In this document: positions 1 through 5,857 of the stretch, one piece after another
How positions within the stretch are numbered: the first letter of the stretch is position 1
Layout: every line of letters begins with the position of its first letter
NCBI GenBank assembly: GCA_964436235.1
Contig: CAYTCW010000172.1
Span: 1 to 8,178, forward strand
Length of the DNA: 8,178 nt
Direction of reading: 5' to 3'
Origin: UBA9980 sp964436235
Lineage (GTDB): Bacteria; Muiribacteriota; UBA9980
The notes under the pieces: model-generated
Told to the model about the DNA's origin: nothing
Databases searched by the model: none
The model's input: the letters and a program-made list of their open reading frames with translations, nothing else
Program-made: the position numbers and the translations under genes

Positions 1-110
1 CCTTGTTATCCCCCCTCTATCCGCAATTTGCCTGACGCTTTTTTGTTAGTTGAACAATAGCTTTTTCTTTCAGGGGTTTAATTTAGTGAAACGACTTGTT
101 CATTTGTTTG

Positions 111-242
111 TTTCTTTTTTATTATTTTCTTCATTTTTTCTTTTCTTCTTCTTTTATTTTCTTGCTTTTATTATTTTTTTTCTTGCTTTTTCTTATTTTT
201 TTTCTTGCTTTTTCTTATTTTTTTTCTTGCTTTTTCTTATTT
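111..242 (+). repeat. Pyrimidine-rich tract
   Basis: By hand count only 13 of these 132 plus-strand bases are purines. The tract is dominated by runs of T broken by single C, TTC and CTTGC. Such a strand-asymmetric tract can adopt unusual structures (triplex, slipped strands) and would be U-rich or A/G-rich when transcribed. The Phe-rich reading frames across it are composition artefacts. The right two thirds are organised as a 22-bp tandem repeat, listed separately. Confidence 0.85.
161..242 (+). repeat. 22-bp tandem repeat, about 3.7 copies
   Basis: The unit begins CTTGCTTTTTCTTATTT and ends in extra T. Copies start at 161 (diverged, 21 bp), 182, 204 and 226. The copies at 182 and 204 are identical over 22 bp, and the last matches for 17 bp before the sequence changes at 243. 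The period is close to two helical turns. There is no spacer, so this is not a CRISPR array. Confidence 0.85.
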
Positions 243-262
243 ACCTGCCAGCTTGCTTGTTT

Positions 263-288
263 GCAGCCGCGCGCCTTCGCGCGGCTGC
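263..288. repeat. GC-rich perfect hairpin (11-bp stem, 4-nt loop)
   Basis: The arms GCAGCCGCGCG (263-273) and CGCGCGGCTGC (278-288) are exact reverse complements around a CCTT loop. No T-run follows on either strand, so it does not look like an intrinsic terminator. It sits directly inside the pyrimidine tract and stands out in GC content from the AT-rich surroundings. Confidence 0.8.
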
Positions 289-532
289 GGTGCAACAATC
301 GCACTACCGGGACTAAATAATGTGGCTCGCGGTAAAAATTGTAGTAAATCGGCACTAATAACCACACTGATAAAAATTAACCTGATTGCATGCGCAATAA
401 TCTTTGTTAATCAGATTGATCAATTTGAATAAAATAAATTAGTTTAATAATGCTTTTATATAATAAAAGTTGTTATGCTTTAGCGCATTACCGTGAGCTG
501 AAATATTAAAATCCGGCGGTGCGTAAATAGCA

Positions 533-565
533 TGCCTCTGCGCACGCAACGCGTGCGCGGAGGCA
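533..565. repeat. GC-rich hairpin (15-bp stem, 3-nt loop)
   Basis: The arms TGCCTCTGCGCACGC (533-547) and GCGTGCGCGGAGGCA (551-565) pair over 15 bp with one T/G wobble, around an AAC loop. No T-run follows on either strand. In design (short loop, CGC-rich stem) it resembles the hairpin at 263-288, and it lies just inside the purine tract, but the sequences are not copies of each other. Confidence 0.8.
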
Positions 566-599
566 AAACTAACAAAAGGCAATAAAAAAGTTTTAGGCA

Positions 600-719
600 G
601 GAAGAAGAGTAAAGTAGAGTAAAGTAGAGTAAAGTAGAGTAAAGTAGAGTAAACAGAGCGGAAAGGAGTAGAATAAGGTAGAGAAAATAGAAAAAAAGGA
701 TGAAGTAAAGATGAGTGGA
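600..719 (+). repeat. Purine-rich tract
   Basis: By hand count only 19 of these 120 plus-strand bases are pyrimidines. It begins with a regular 10-bp tandem repeat and then degenerates into irregular G/A sequence with single T or C. It has the opposite strand bias to the tract at 111-242 and a similar length. The Ser/Leu-rich minus-strand frame through it is a by-product of the repeat. Confidence 0.8.
607..653 (+). repeat. 10-bp tandem repeat, 4.7 copies
   Basis: The unit GAGTAAAGTA starts at 607, 617, 627 and 637, followed by a partial GAGTAAA at 647-653. The full copies are identical, which suggests recent slippage or selection for uniformity. The unit is about one helical turn. It is not inside a gene, and no promoter that it could tune is evident next to it. 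Confidence 0.9.
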
Positions 720-795
720 CTGGAGAAACACAGAATAGCAGGGACTTTGTAAAACGGCTAATAAAAAAACTTCGAAGCCGGCAGGAAAAGCCGCC

Positions 796-833
796 CGAAA
801 TAAAAAGGCTATGATAATAGCCTTTTTATTTCG
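796..833. terminator. Bidirectional intrinsic terminator
   Basis: A perfect 17-bp inverted repeat (796-812 and 817-833) surrounds a GATA loop. The GGCTAT/ATAGCC core is flanked by A5 on the left and T5 then ATTT on the right, so on both strands the core stem is followed by TTTTTATTT. This is the classic form of a bidirectional intrinsic terminator. It could end read-through from glnA on the minus strand and any transcript crossing the purine tract on the plus strand. Confidence 0.75.
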
Positions 834-840
834 CTGCTAC

Positions 841-893
841 AAAACTGCGCAAATGCGGCATACGAAGTATGTCGTATTTGCGCAGTTTTATAT
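841..893. terminator. Long hairpin, possible terminator for glnA
   Basis: The arms 841-863 and 867-889 pair over 23 bp around a GAA loop, with two G/T wobble positions near the apex. AAAACTGCGCAAAT at the base of the left arm matches ATTTGCGCAGTTTT on the right. On the minus strand the stem is followed by TTTTGTAG, on the plus strand by TTTTATATT, so the T-runs are short. It may act as a terminator or as an RNA-stabilising 3' structure for glnA. Confidence 0.5.
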
Positions 894-913
894 TCAGGGA
901 GAGTAAAGGGGGA

Positions 914-956
914 ACGGGGGAAAAGGGAGGGCCATTGGTTCTTCCTTTTCCCCCGT
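914..956. repeat. Inverted repeat, third hairpin after glnA
   Basis: ACGGGGGAAAAGG (914-926) is exactly complementary to CCTTTTCCCCCGT (944-956). With one G/T wobble the stem extends to 914-929 with 941-956, leaving an 11-nt loop. It is the first structure met by transcription leaving glnA on the minus strand. No clear T-run follows on either strand, so I list it as a structured repeat and not as a terminator. Confidence 0.65.
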
Positions 957-1036
957 CGCGGTCTTAACCCGGTTCTTCGGTCTTACAGCCATCTTATAGC
1001 AGTCTTATGAATAACCGGCTGAATTGATCGAAGAAA

Positions 1037-2464
1037 TTAAAGTCCGTAATAAAGTTCGAATTCGTAGGGATGCGGGCGGTTTTGCATTGGCAGAACGTCT
1101 TCTTTAGTTTTGATGGAAACCCAGTTATCAATTAACGCTTTAGGGAAAACGCCGCCTTTATTTAAAAACGAGCTGTCGGCCTTAAGTTCTTTAAGCGCTT
1201 CAGCGAGTGATTGCGGTAAAAATTGAAGTTTTTTCTGTTCGGCTTCGGGCAGTTCGTAAAGATTAACGTCGAAGGGGCCGTAGCCTGATTTAACGGGGTC
1301 TATTTTATTCGTAATGCCGTCGATACCGGCCATAACCAGCGCCGAAAATGAAAGATACGGATTGCATGTGGCGTCCTGGGGCCTGTATTCGAAGCGTTTA
1401 TCTTCCATGGATTTAACGTAGCCGGGGATTCTGATGGCGGCCGAGCGGTTCGAAGTGGCGAAAGCTATACAGGTAGGCGCTTCGAAGCCGGGCACGAGGC
1501 GTTTATATGAATTAGTCGAAGGGTTCGCAAAAGCCGTAAGTGCGCCTGCGTGTTTTAATATGCCGCCGATGAAGCTGAGGGCCGTTTTAGACATGCCAGA
1601 GTAGCCTTTGGAGTCATAGAAAAGATTTTTACCCTCCTGCAGAAGTTTAAAATGAACGTGGAGGCCGCTGCCGGCTTCGCCGTATATCGGTTTAGGCATG
1701 AAGGTGGCGGTTTTGCCCATCTTTTTAGCTAAGTTAAAAACTATGTATTTAACGAGCATTGTAGCGTCGGCCATTTTAACTACCGAGTCAAAGGCCGTTT
1801 CAATTTCGACCTGGCCGCCGCCGCCGACTTCGTGATGATGGTATTTAACGGCAACGCCGCATTTTTCGAGCAAAAGCGAGGCCTGCGAGCGGAATTCATA
1901 GAGGGAGTCCATCGGATTGCAGGCGTGATAACCGCCTTTGACCGCCATTTTATAACCGTCGTATTTGGCGGGATCGGATGTAAGCGGCTGTGATTTGGTG
2001 AAAATCGAATATGACGAGCCGCGCGCTTCGTTTAAGTATTCAACGTTATCGAAGACATAAAATTCGTATTCGGGTCCGAGCAGGATATTGTCGCCTATTT
2101 TCGATTCAGCGATAAATTTTTCGGTTTTTTTAGCTATATTACGGGGGCACTGTGGATGGTGGCTTTCATCGCCTTCGACGCTCCATATATTTGAAAAAAC
2201 CGAAACCGTAGGCGTATCGTAAAAAGGATCGATAAAAGCCGTTTTAATATCAGGGATCAAAACCATATCGGATCGTTCGATATTAACGAACCCATAGGAA
2301 TAACCGTCGATTCCGACGCCTTCTTCGAGCATTTTTTCCGTGACGCGTGAAGCGGGGATAGTGACATGACGCATCTTTCCTCTTAAATCAGTGGCTTTAA
2401 AATCAAGCATATCGATCTTGGAATTATTGATAAATTTAATTAACTCACGCGCTGATGAAAACAT
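1037..2464 (-). CDS. glnA: Glutamine synthetase, type I (GSI-beta kind)
   Basis: This enzyme makes glutamine from glutamate, ammonia and ATP in the cytoplasm, the main entry of ammonia into amino acids. The 475 residues match the usual length of the dodecameric bacterial type I enzyme (E. coli 469). All active-site landmarks are present, numbered from the start chosen here: metal ligands E132/E134 (GPEYEFY), E212 and E220 (HHHEVGGGGQVEIE), H269/H271 (GSGLHVHF), the NPSTNSYKRLVPGFEAP motif with R322, R340 (NRSAAIRIP), and E359/R361 (RFEYRPQD). Tyr403 in NLYELPEAE corresponds to the adenylylated Tyr397 of E. coli, so control by adenylyltransferase (GlnE) is possible. The C-terminus reads FELYYGL. 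The ATG at 2464 is chosen because GAGAGGG lies 9 nt upstream; a TTG at 2548 would overlap the promoter -35 box. It is divergent from the TPR gene. Confidence 0.97.
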   Translation of the reverse strand: MFSSARELIKFINNSKIDMLDFKATDLRGKMRHVTIPASRVTEKMLEEGVGIDGYSYGFVNIERSDMVLIPDIKTAFIDPFYDTPTVSVFSNIWSVEGDESHHPQCPRNIAKKTEKFIAESKIGDNILLGPEYEFYVFDNVEYLNEARGSSYSIFTKSQPLTSDPAKYDGYKMAVKGGYHACNPMDSLYEFRSQASLLLEKCGVAVKYHHHEVGGGGQVEIETAFDSVVKMADATMLVKYIVFNLAKKMGKTATFMPKPIYGEAGSGLHVHFKLLQEGKNLFYDSKGYSGMSKTALSFIGGILKHAGALTAFANPSTNSYKRLVPGFEAPTCIAFATSNRSAAIRIPGYVKSMEDKRFEYRPQDATCNPYLSFSALVMAGIDGITNKIDPVKSGYGPFDVNLYELPEAEQKKLQFLPQSLAEALKELKADSSFLNKGGVFPKALIDNWVSIKTKEDVLPMQNRPHPYEFELYYGL

Positions 2465-2519
2465 AGTAATACACCCTCTCATATTATTTTTTATATGGCA
2501 TCTTACTGCAGGCAGGTAT

Positions 2520-2548
2520 ATTTTATAATCAAACGCCCTCTTTGTCAA
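2520..2548 (-). promoter_or_regulatory. Sigma-70 promoter of glnA
   Basis: On the minus strand the -35 box TTGACA (2548-2543) is followed by a 17-nt spacer and TAAAAT (2525-2520). Transcription should start near 2513, giving a leader of about 50 nt to the ATG at 2464. An imperfect inverted repeat (TACTGC...GCAGGTA, 2504-2518) lies right at the predicted start and could be an operator. I see no sigma-54 (GG-N10-GC) promoter, the form found at many proteobacterial glnA genes. Confidence 0.8.
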
Positions 2549-2580
2549 TAAATTTATTATATTTTATGAGTATTATATGC

Positions 2581-2609
2581 TTGACTTAGAAAGTAATTAA
2601 TGCTACAAT
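2581..2609 (+). promoter_or_regulatory. Sigma-70 promoter of the TPR gene
   Basis: TTGACT (2581-2586), a 17-nt spacer and TACAAT (2604-2609) with an upstream TGC make a strong extended -10 promoter. Transcription should start near 2616, about 35 nt before the ATG at 2651. The -35 box is only 32 bp from the -35 box of glnA on the other strand, so the two promoters are back to back. The short leader carries a direct repeat of TTTGAAT (2609-2615, 2628-2634). Confidence 0.8.
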
Positions 2610-2650
2610 TTGAATGATATTAGATATTTTGAATAATTATGAGGTGATTT

Positions 2651-5041
2651 ATGACCAATAAATTTAAGTCAAATTTTCTTCTTACGCTGACCGTTTTATT
2701 TTTTATTTCGCTAACGCTCCAGGGTGCGCCGGCTTATTCCCAGGCAAAAAAAGAACCGGCCGCTCCTATAAAAAAAGAAATAAGCGTTCAGTCTCTCATC
2801 GAAGCTAAAAATTACGAACAGGCTTTAAAGGAGTGCCGCGAGTTAAGCACGGCGGCTGAAATTGAAAAACGCAAAATCGCTTACGATAATTACGCATTTC
2901 TCTTAGAATCAGGAACGGTCAAAGACCTTGACCACATCACCTCTTTTTACTCATCATTCGATAATATAGAGGCCGGCTCTAATTTACAGCCACTTTTTCT
3001 TTTGATATCGCATCTGGATTCAAAGCAAAAAACTAAAGACGCAGCAAAACTTCTCGATAAAATAAACGCCATATACCCATCTAACGATTTTTACTTGAGC
3101 TGCGCGCCCGTAATATTTTCAAAAGTCGGGCGTTATGGCGAAGCGCTCGAAATAATTGAAAGCCAGCTCGATAAAAAACCCGAAGCCGACATTGAAAAAA
3201 GAATTAAATCGCAGCTTATCGACGTCCATTTATCTTCCGGCAAAGTTGACGATGCGTTAAAAGTTCTCGAAGAAGAAATGCAAAAATACCCGCAGGACGA
3301 CCTTTACAAAGATTATCTCACCTTAATTTCCCAAAAATCCGGCGCATTCAATAAAACGATACCGATTATTCAAAAAAATTTACAGGGCAATTCGACCGAC
3401 GAATCTAGTTTAAAGAGTCTTTTCTATCAATCGATGAGAAACGACAACTTCGAAACCGCTCTTGCCGAATTCGAACGGATAGCTAAAGAAAAACCGGACG
3501 ACATAGCCATAAATACTATGGTAGCCGAATTAAACCTTATCAGCGGCGCTTATGAAACCGCGTCGGTGTTGATCGATAAACTGATAAAAGATCTGCCGCA
3601 AAACACCAGGGCGCACTGGCTGAAGGGCCGCCTTTTATTCGACAGCCAGCAATACGACAAAGCTTATGCGTATTTGAAAAATTATATCGACGAATTTAAA
3701 GAATACGCCGAAAGCAAAACGCATTACTATCTTGCGCTTTCATGTATAAAAACCGGACGGATCGTCGAGGCTGTCGATAATATGAAGATCGAGCTGGCTA
3801 AAAGCACCACGGCAAACAGTAAACTGCTGCTTCGCGAGATGGAGGCCGCTTTTTTTAAAGAAAAAATGTTTATCACCGCCGTTAATTTCTTTACCGAGCT
3901 AAGCGAAAAACATCCAGGCGACGCCGAACTGCTTTCAAAAATAGCGCTTTTCCACTACTACAACGGCAATTATAAACAGGCCGTAGAATTCGGCACTAAA
4001 GCGCTCGAGCAAAACGGCGATTCTTTCTCGACAGCTTATATATTAGCCATGGCATATTCAAAATCAGGCGACAACAAGCGCGCTCTTGAACTGTTTAAGG
4101 CATGCGCACAAAAAGCTCCAGAAGCGGTCTCCACCGAATCTTTCAATAATGCCGTACGCCAGAGCGCTTCTTTAATATGGCCCTTCGCGCATCAGCACCT
4201 CTGCTACATACATTCAGCTTTAAGATGCGGCGAAATGAACAAAGTAACGGAGGGTTTAAACGGACTATTCGCCTTTTTAGCGGATAAAACACCGCCTAAA
4301 TTCGTCGTAAAAGACATTCAGTCGATAAATCCATTTTCTGTAAGGCCTGAATACTCTTTATTTGAAAGTTACGAATTTTTTCTTAAAAACTCTCTGACGG
4401 AAGAATATTATAAAAATCTCGAAGAAAAAGGCGAGGCGCGCGCTTTAGTGAATTTTTTCATCAAAGACCCCGGCGTAAAAAAGTTATACGAGCAGTCTTT
4501 AAAATCTCAATTCGCAGGAGATATAAACGCCTCTCTCGCCTTTACGATGGAAGCATTAAAGATCGAACCGGACAACATATTTCTCTTAGTCCGCGCCGCT
4601 TCGGCCGGCATAGCCGTTAATTCATATTTAATGATGCCGCTTTCGGTTAAGATACTTTCTTATAAATTGCCCGAAACCGGAGCGTCCGACGAGGAAAAAG
4701 TTTTAAAATGCTGTATCAGCGCATTCAAATTAGGCGCAAAGAACGCCCTTAAAAATAATCTCGGCAATATAGCCGCGATCAAAAAAAGCATCAGCGGTTT
4801 TGATAACAGCGAATATAAAAACACCGATCAGGAAGGCATAAATGAATTAGAAGCTGATTTAAAAGTTTTAAAACAGAGTAAATTCAATAAAATGGCTCTT
4901 ATGATGGAATCAACGCTTTATTACTTTAAAGGCGACATTAATAAAAGCAAAGTGCCCGTATTCGAATATATCAAGCAGGAAGCGGACCTTTCCACTTTTA
5001 TATGGTTCGTAACTAATTTAGGCGGATATTTTATTCTGTAG
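2651..5041 (+). CDS. Secreted TPR-repeat protein
   Basis: I do not recognise a named family. The 796-residue protein starts with a Sec signal sequence: MTNKFKSN, then a hydrophobic stretch (about residues 9-23) and a likely cleavage near residues 25-32 (APAYSQA). A Lys/Pro/Ala linker follows. Most of the rest is helical tetratricopeptide-type repeats; the clearest are at about 46-77, 148-179, 187-216, 253-284, 321-352, 357-388, 427-458, 461-492 and 611-642, with typical A-L and G-Y-A positions (NYEQALKE, GRYGEALEII, GNYKQAVEF). Residues 500-600 and the C-terminal 150 fit the repeat less well. No catalytic motif, lipobox cysteine or outer-membrane strand pattern is seen. TPR arrays are protein-binding scaffolds, so a periplasmic assembly role is an inference. 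The start has GAGGTGA just upstream (2641-2647). Confidence 0.85.
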   Translation: MTNKFKSNFLLTLTVLFFISLTLQGAPAYSQAKKEPAAPIKKEISVQSLIEAKNYEQALKECRELSTAAEIEKRKIAYDNYAFLLESGTVKDLDHITSFYSSFDNIEAGSNLQPLFLLISHLDSKQKTKDAAKLLDKINAIYPSNDFYLSCAPVIFSKVGRYGEALEIIESQLDKKPEADIEKRIKSQLIDVHLSSGKVDDALKVLEEEMQKYPQDDLYKDYLTLISQKSGAFNKTIPIIQKNLQGNSTDESSLKSLFYQSMRNDNFETALAEFERIAKEKPDDIAINTMVAELNLISGAYETASVLIDKLIKDLPQNTRAHWLKGRLLFDSQQYDKAYAYLKNYIDEFKEYAESKTHYYLALSCIKTGRIVEAVDNMKIELAKSTTANSKLLLREMEAAFFKEKMFITAVNFFTELSEKHPGDAELLSKIALFHYYNGNYKQAVEFGTKALEQNGDSFSTAYILAMAYSKSGDNKRALELFKACAQKAPEAVSTESFNNAVRQSASLIWPFAHQHLCYIHSALRCGEMNKVTEGLNGLFAFLADKTPPKFVVKDIQSINPFSVRPEYSLFESYEFFLKNSLTEEYYKNLEEKGEARALVNFFIKDPGVKKLYEQSLKSQFAGDINASLAFTMEALKIEPDNIFLLVRAASAGIAVNSYLMMPLSVKILSYKLPETGASDEEKVLKCCISAFKLGAKNALKNNLGNIAAIKKSISGFDNSEYKNTDQEGINELEADLKVLKQSKFNKMALMMESTLYYFKGDINKSKVPVFEYIKQEADLSTFIWFVTNLGGYFIL

Positions 5042-5101
5042 TCCCGCAACGATTTTCTATAAATCGGCTTAAAACGAATATATAAAAACAAACGCATAAA
5101 T

Positions 5102-5139
5102 AAAAACAGGTGAATAATAAATTACTCACCTGTTTTTTT
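5102..5139. terminator. Bidirectional intrinsic terminator between convergent genes
   Basis: AAAAACAGGTGA (5102-5113) and TCACCTGTTTTT (5126-5137) are exact complements around a 12-nt loop. A run of seven T (5133-5139) ends the plus-strand transcript of the TPR gene, and the five A on the left give T5 on the minus strand for the 163-residue protein gene. A second, purely AT hairpin (5142-5154 with 5158-5171, one bulge) overlaps the stop codon of that gene. Confidence 0.88.
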
Positions 5140-5167
5140 ATCTAAAAATTTTATATAATAAAATTTT

Positions 5168-5659
5168 TTAGTTATTTCCTTCTACTTTAGGAGCTTGCTC
5201 AACTACGGGAGCCGCTTCTACTTTAGGAGCCTCTTCGACTACGGGAGCCGCTTCAGCTGCAGGAGCCTCAACTTTAGGAGCCTGTTCAACCGCGGGAGCC
5301 GCTTCTACTTTCATAGTTTCGGCTGCGGGTTCAGCTGCTTCAACTTTCGTTTCAACAGCCTCAGCTCTTTTAGCAGCTTTATGTTTTCTAGCTTTTCTCA
5401 TTTTTTTCACTTTCACAGGTTCGGCTGAATCGCCGGATTTCTGGGAATGTAAAACACGAACAGCTTCTTCTCTCGATATTTCTTTACCATCCTGGTTCTT
5501 TGAAAGATACTGAATGTAACCTATTAAAGAGAGGTAAGCCGTCTGCGACGTAAAAGGCTTTAAGCCGGTCACGTTCGGATAATAAGCCGCGTAAGCATTG
5601 CCCATGAAGAACGATGCAGCGAATAAAATCACGATAGCTAATAATAAGGTTTTTTTCAA
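5168..5659 (-). CDS. Small secreted protein with basic segment and Ala/Pro/Glu/Val repeat tail
   Basis: I do not recognise the family. The 163-residue product has a clear Sec signal peptide: MKKT, a hydrophobic core, and AYA before residue 25. A short ordered-looking segment follows (25-73, with TAYLSLIGYIQYL and ISREEAVRVL). Next comes a strongly basic stretch (83-98, KVKKMRKARKHKAAKR), then an acidic Ala/Pro/Glu/Val tail (100-160) built on copies of a unit like VEAAPVVEQAPK. The tail is probably extended and disordered, and such tails often span the periplasm or contact the cell wall. There is no membrane anchor or lipobox. The TTG at 5659 is chosen because AGGAGGT (5673-5667) lies 7 nt upstream and the peptide then begins MKKT; the longer frame to 5692 would read through that site. 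Own promoter; convergent with the TPR gene. Confidence 0.82.
   Translation of the reverse strand: MKKTLLLAIVILFAASFFMGNAYAAYYPNVTGLKPFTSQTAYLSLIGYIQYLSKNQDGKEISREEAVRVLHSQKSGDSAEPVKVKKMRKARKHKAAKRAEAVETKVEAAEPAAETMKVEAAPAVEQAPKVEAPAAEAAPVVEEAPKVEAAPVVEQAPKVEGNN
5181..5303 (-). repeat. In-frame 36-bp repeats in the tail of the 163-residue protein
   Basis: Three 36-bp copies (5181-5216, 5217-5252, 5268-5303) differ by only a few bases, with a 15-bp insert (5253-5267) between the second and third. Each encodes 12 residues of the Val-Glu-Ala-Ala-Pro type. Every copy number change keeps the frame, so the tail length can vary without breaking the protein. Confidence 0.85.
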
Positions 5660-5720
5660 ATGTTCCACCTCCTTTATTTTGTATTTGATCATTTAATTTC
5701 TTTACAGCTTGTATATGGCG

Positions 5721-5749
5721 ATATTAACACACATATATAAAAATGTCAA
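5721..5749 (-). promoter_or_regulatory. Sigma-70 promoter of the 163-residue protein gene
   Basis: On the minus strand TTGACA (5749-5744), a 17-nt spacer and TAATAT (5726-5721) preceded by TGT form an extended -10 promoter. Transcription should start near 5714, leaving a leader of about 55 nt before the TTG start at 5659. Confidence 0.75.
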
Positions 5750-5788
5750 TCTTTTTTTAGATACTCGACTAAATATCTCGATTTTAAT

Positions 5789-5817
5789 TTGACAAAAACC
5801 AGAAACTGTGATATAAT
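5789..5817 (+). promoter_or_regulatory. Perfect-consensus sigma-70 promoter of the 74-residue protein gene
   Basis: TTGACA (5789-5794), exactly 17 nt, then TATAAT (5812-5817), with TGA just before the -10 box as an extended element. This is the full consensus and predicts strong transcription starting near 5824. It lies back to back with the minus-strand promoter, with 39 bp between the -35 boxes. Two CTCGA copies 13 bp apart (5764-5768, 5777-5781) lie between them and could bind a regulator. Confidence 0.88.
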
Positions 5818-5824
5818 CTAATTA

Positions 5825-5857
5825 AATGAATAAGTGATAATAATGAATAGTGATAAT
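5825..5857 (+). repeat. Tandem duplication in the leader of the 74-residue protein gene
   Basis: AATGAATAAGTGATAAT (5825-5841) is followed at once by AATGAATAGTGATAAT (5842-5857), one base shorter. It starts at about the predicted transcription start and ends 10 nt before the ribosome binding site. It could be an operator, an RNA-binding site or a replication slip. Confidence 0.7.

Larger units (their letters stand above)
1..1036. other. Long non-coding region rich in repeats and hairpins
   Basis: I see no credible gene here. The frames that stay open are read straight out of low-complexity tracts and give runs of Phe/Leu or Ser/Leu. In order the stretch holds a pyrimidine-rich tract (111-242), a GC-rich perfect hairpin (263-288), an AT-rich spacer (289-532), a second GC-rich hairpin (533-565), a purine-rich tract (600-719), and hairpins at 796-833, 841-889 and 914-956. 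The spacer holds only small palindromes: an ATTGC/GCAAT hairpin at 385-398, ATTGATCAAT at 415-424, and a CTTTTAT/ATAAAAG hairpin near 452-468. I found no tRNA, rRNA or recognisable riboswitch. All other gaps between genes in this window are under 225 bp, so this one stands out. Confidence 0.75.

Noticed and set aside
1..60. Two plus-strand frames open at the left edge (to TAG at 58-60 and TAG at 47-49), and a G-rich stretch on the minus strand near 10-20 that could be a ribosome binding site for a gene starting outside
   Set aside because: Fewer than 20 codons are visible in each case and none is recognisable; the sequence cannot decide between a gene end, a gene start and chance.
50..432. 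Three overlapping plus-strand frames rich in Phe and Leu, one resembling membrane protein
   Set aside because: They are translations of the T-rich tract and its 22-bp repeat. None has a ribosome binding site, and the hydrophobic look comes from TTT/CTT codons.
161..653. CRISPR array
   Set aside because: The 22-bp and 10-bp repeats abut each other without unique spacers, and no cas gene is present.
480..731. Minus-strand frame of 83 codons with Leu/Tyr/Ser repeats
   Set aside because: It is the complement of the purine tract and its 10-bp repeat, with no ribosome binding site and no protein-like composition.
1..1036. Replication origin
   Set aside because: An AT-rich region with repeats is suggestive, but I find no cluster of TTATCCACA-type DnaA boxes and no dnaA, dnaN or rep gene. 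The one good box-like match, near 2150, lies inside glnA.
5195..5428. Plus-strand frame opposite the 163-residue protein, rich in Ser/Phe/Arg/Gly
   Set aside because: It mirrors the Ala/Pro/Glu repeats on the other strand. The minus-strand gene has a promoter, ribosome binding site and signal peptide; this frame has none.
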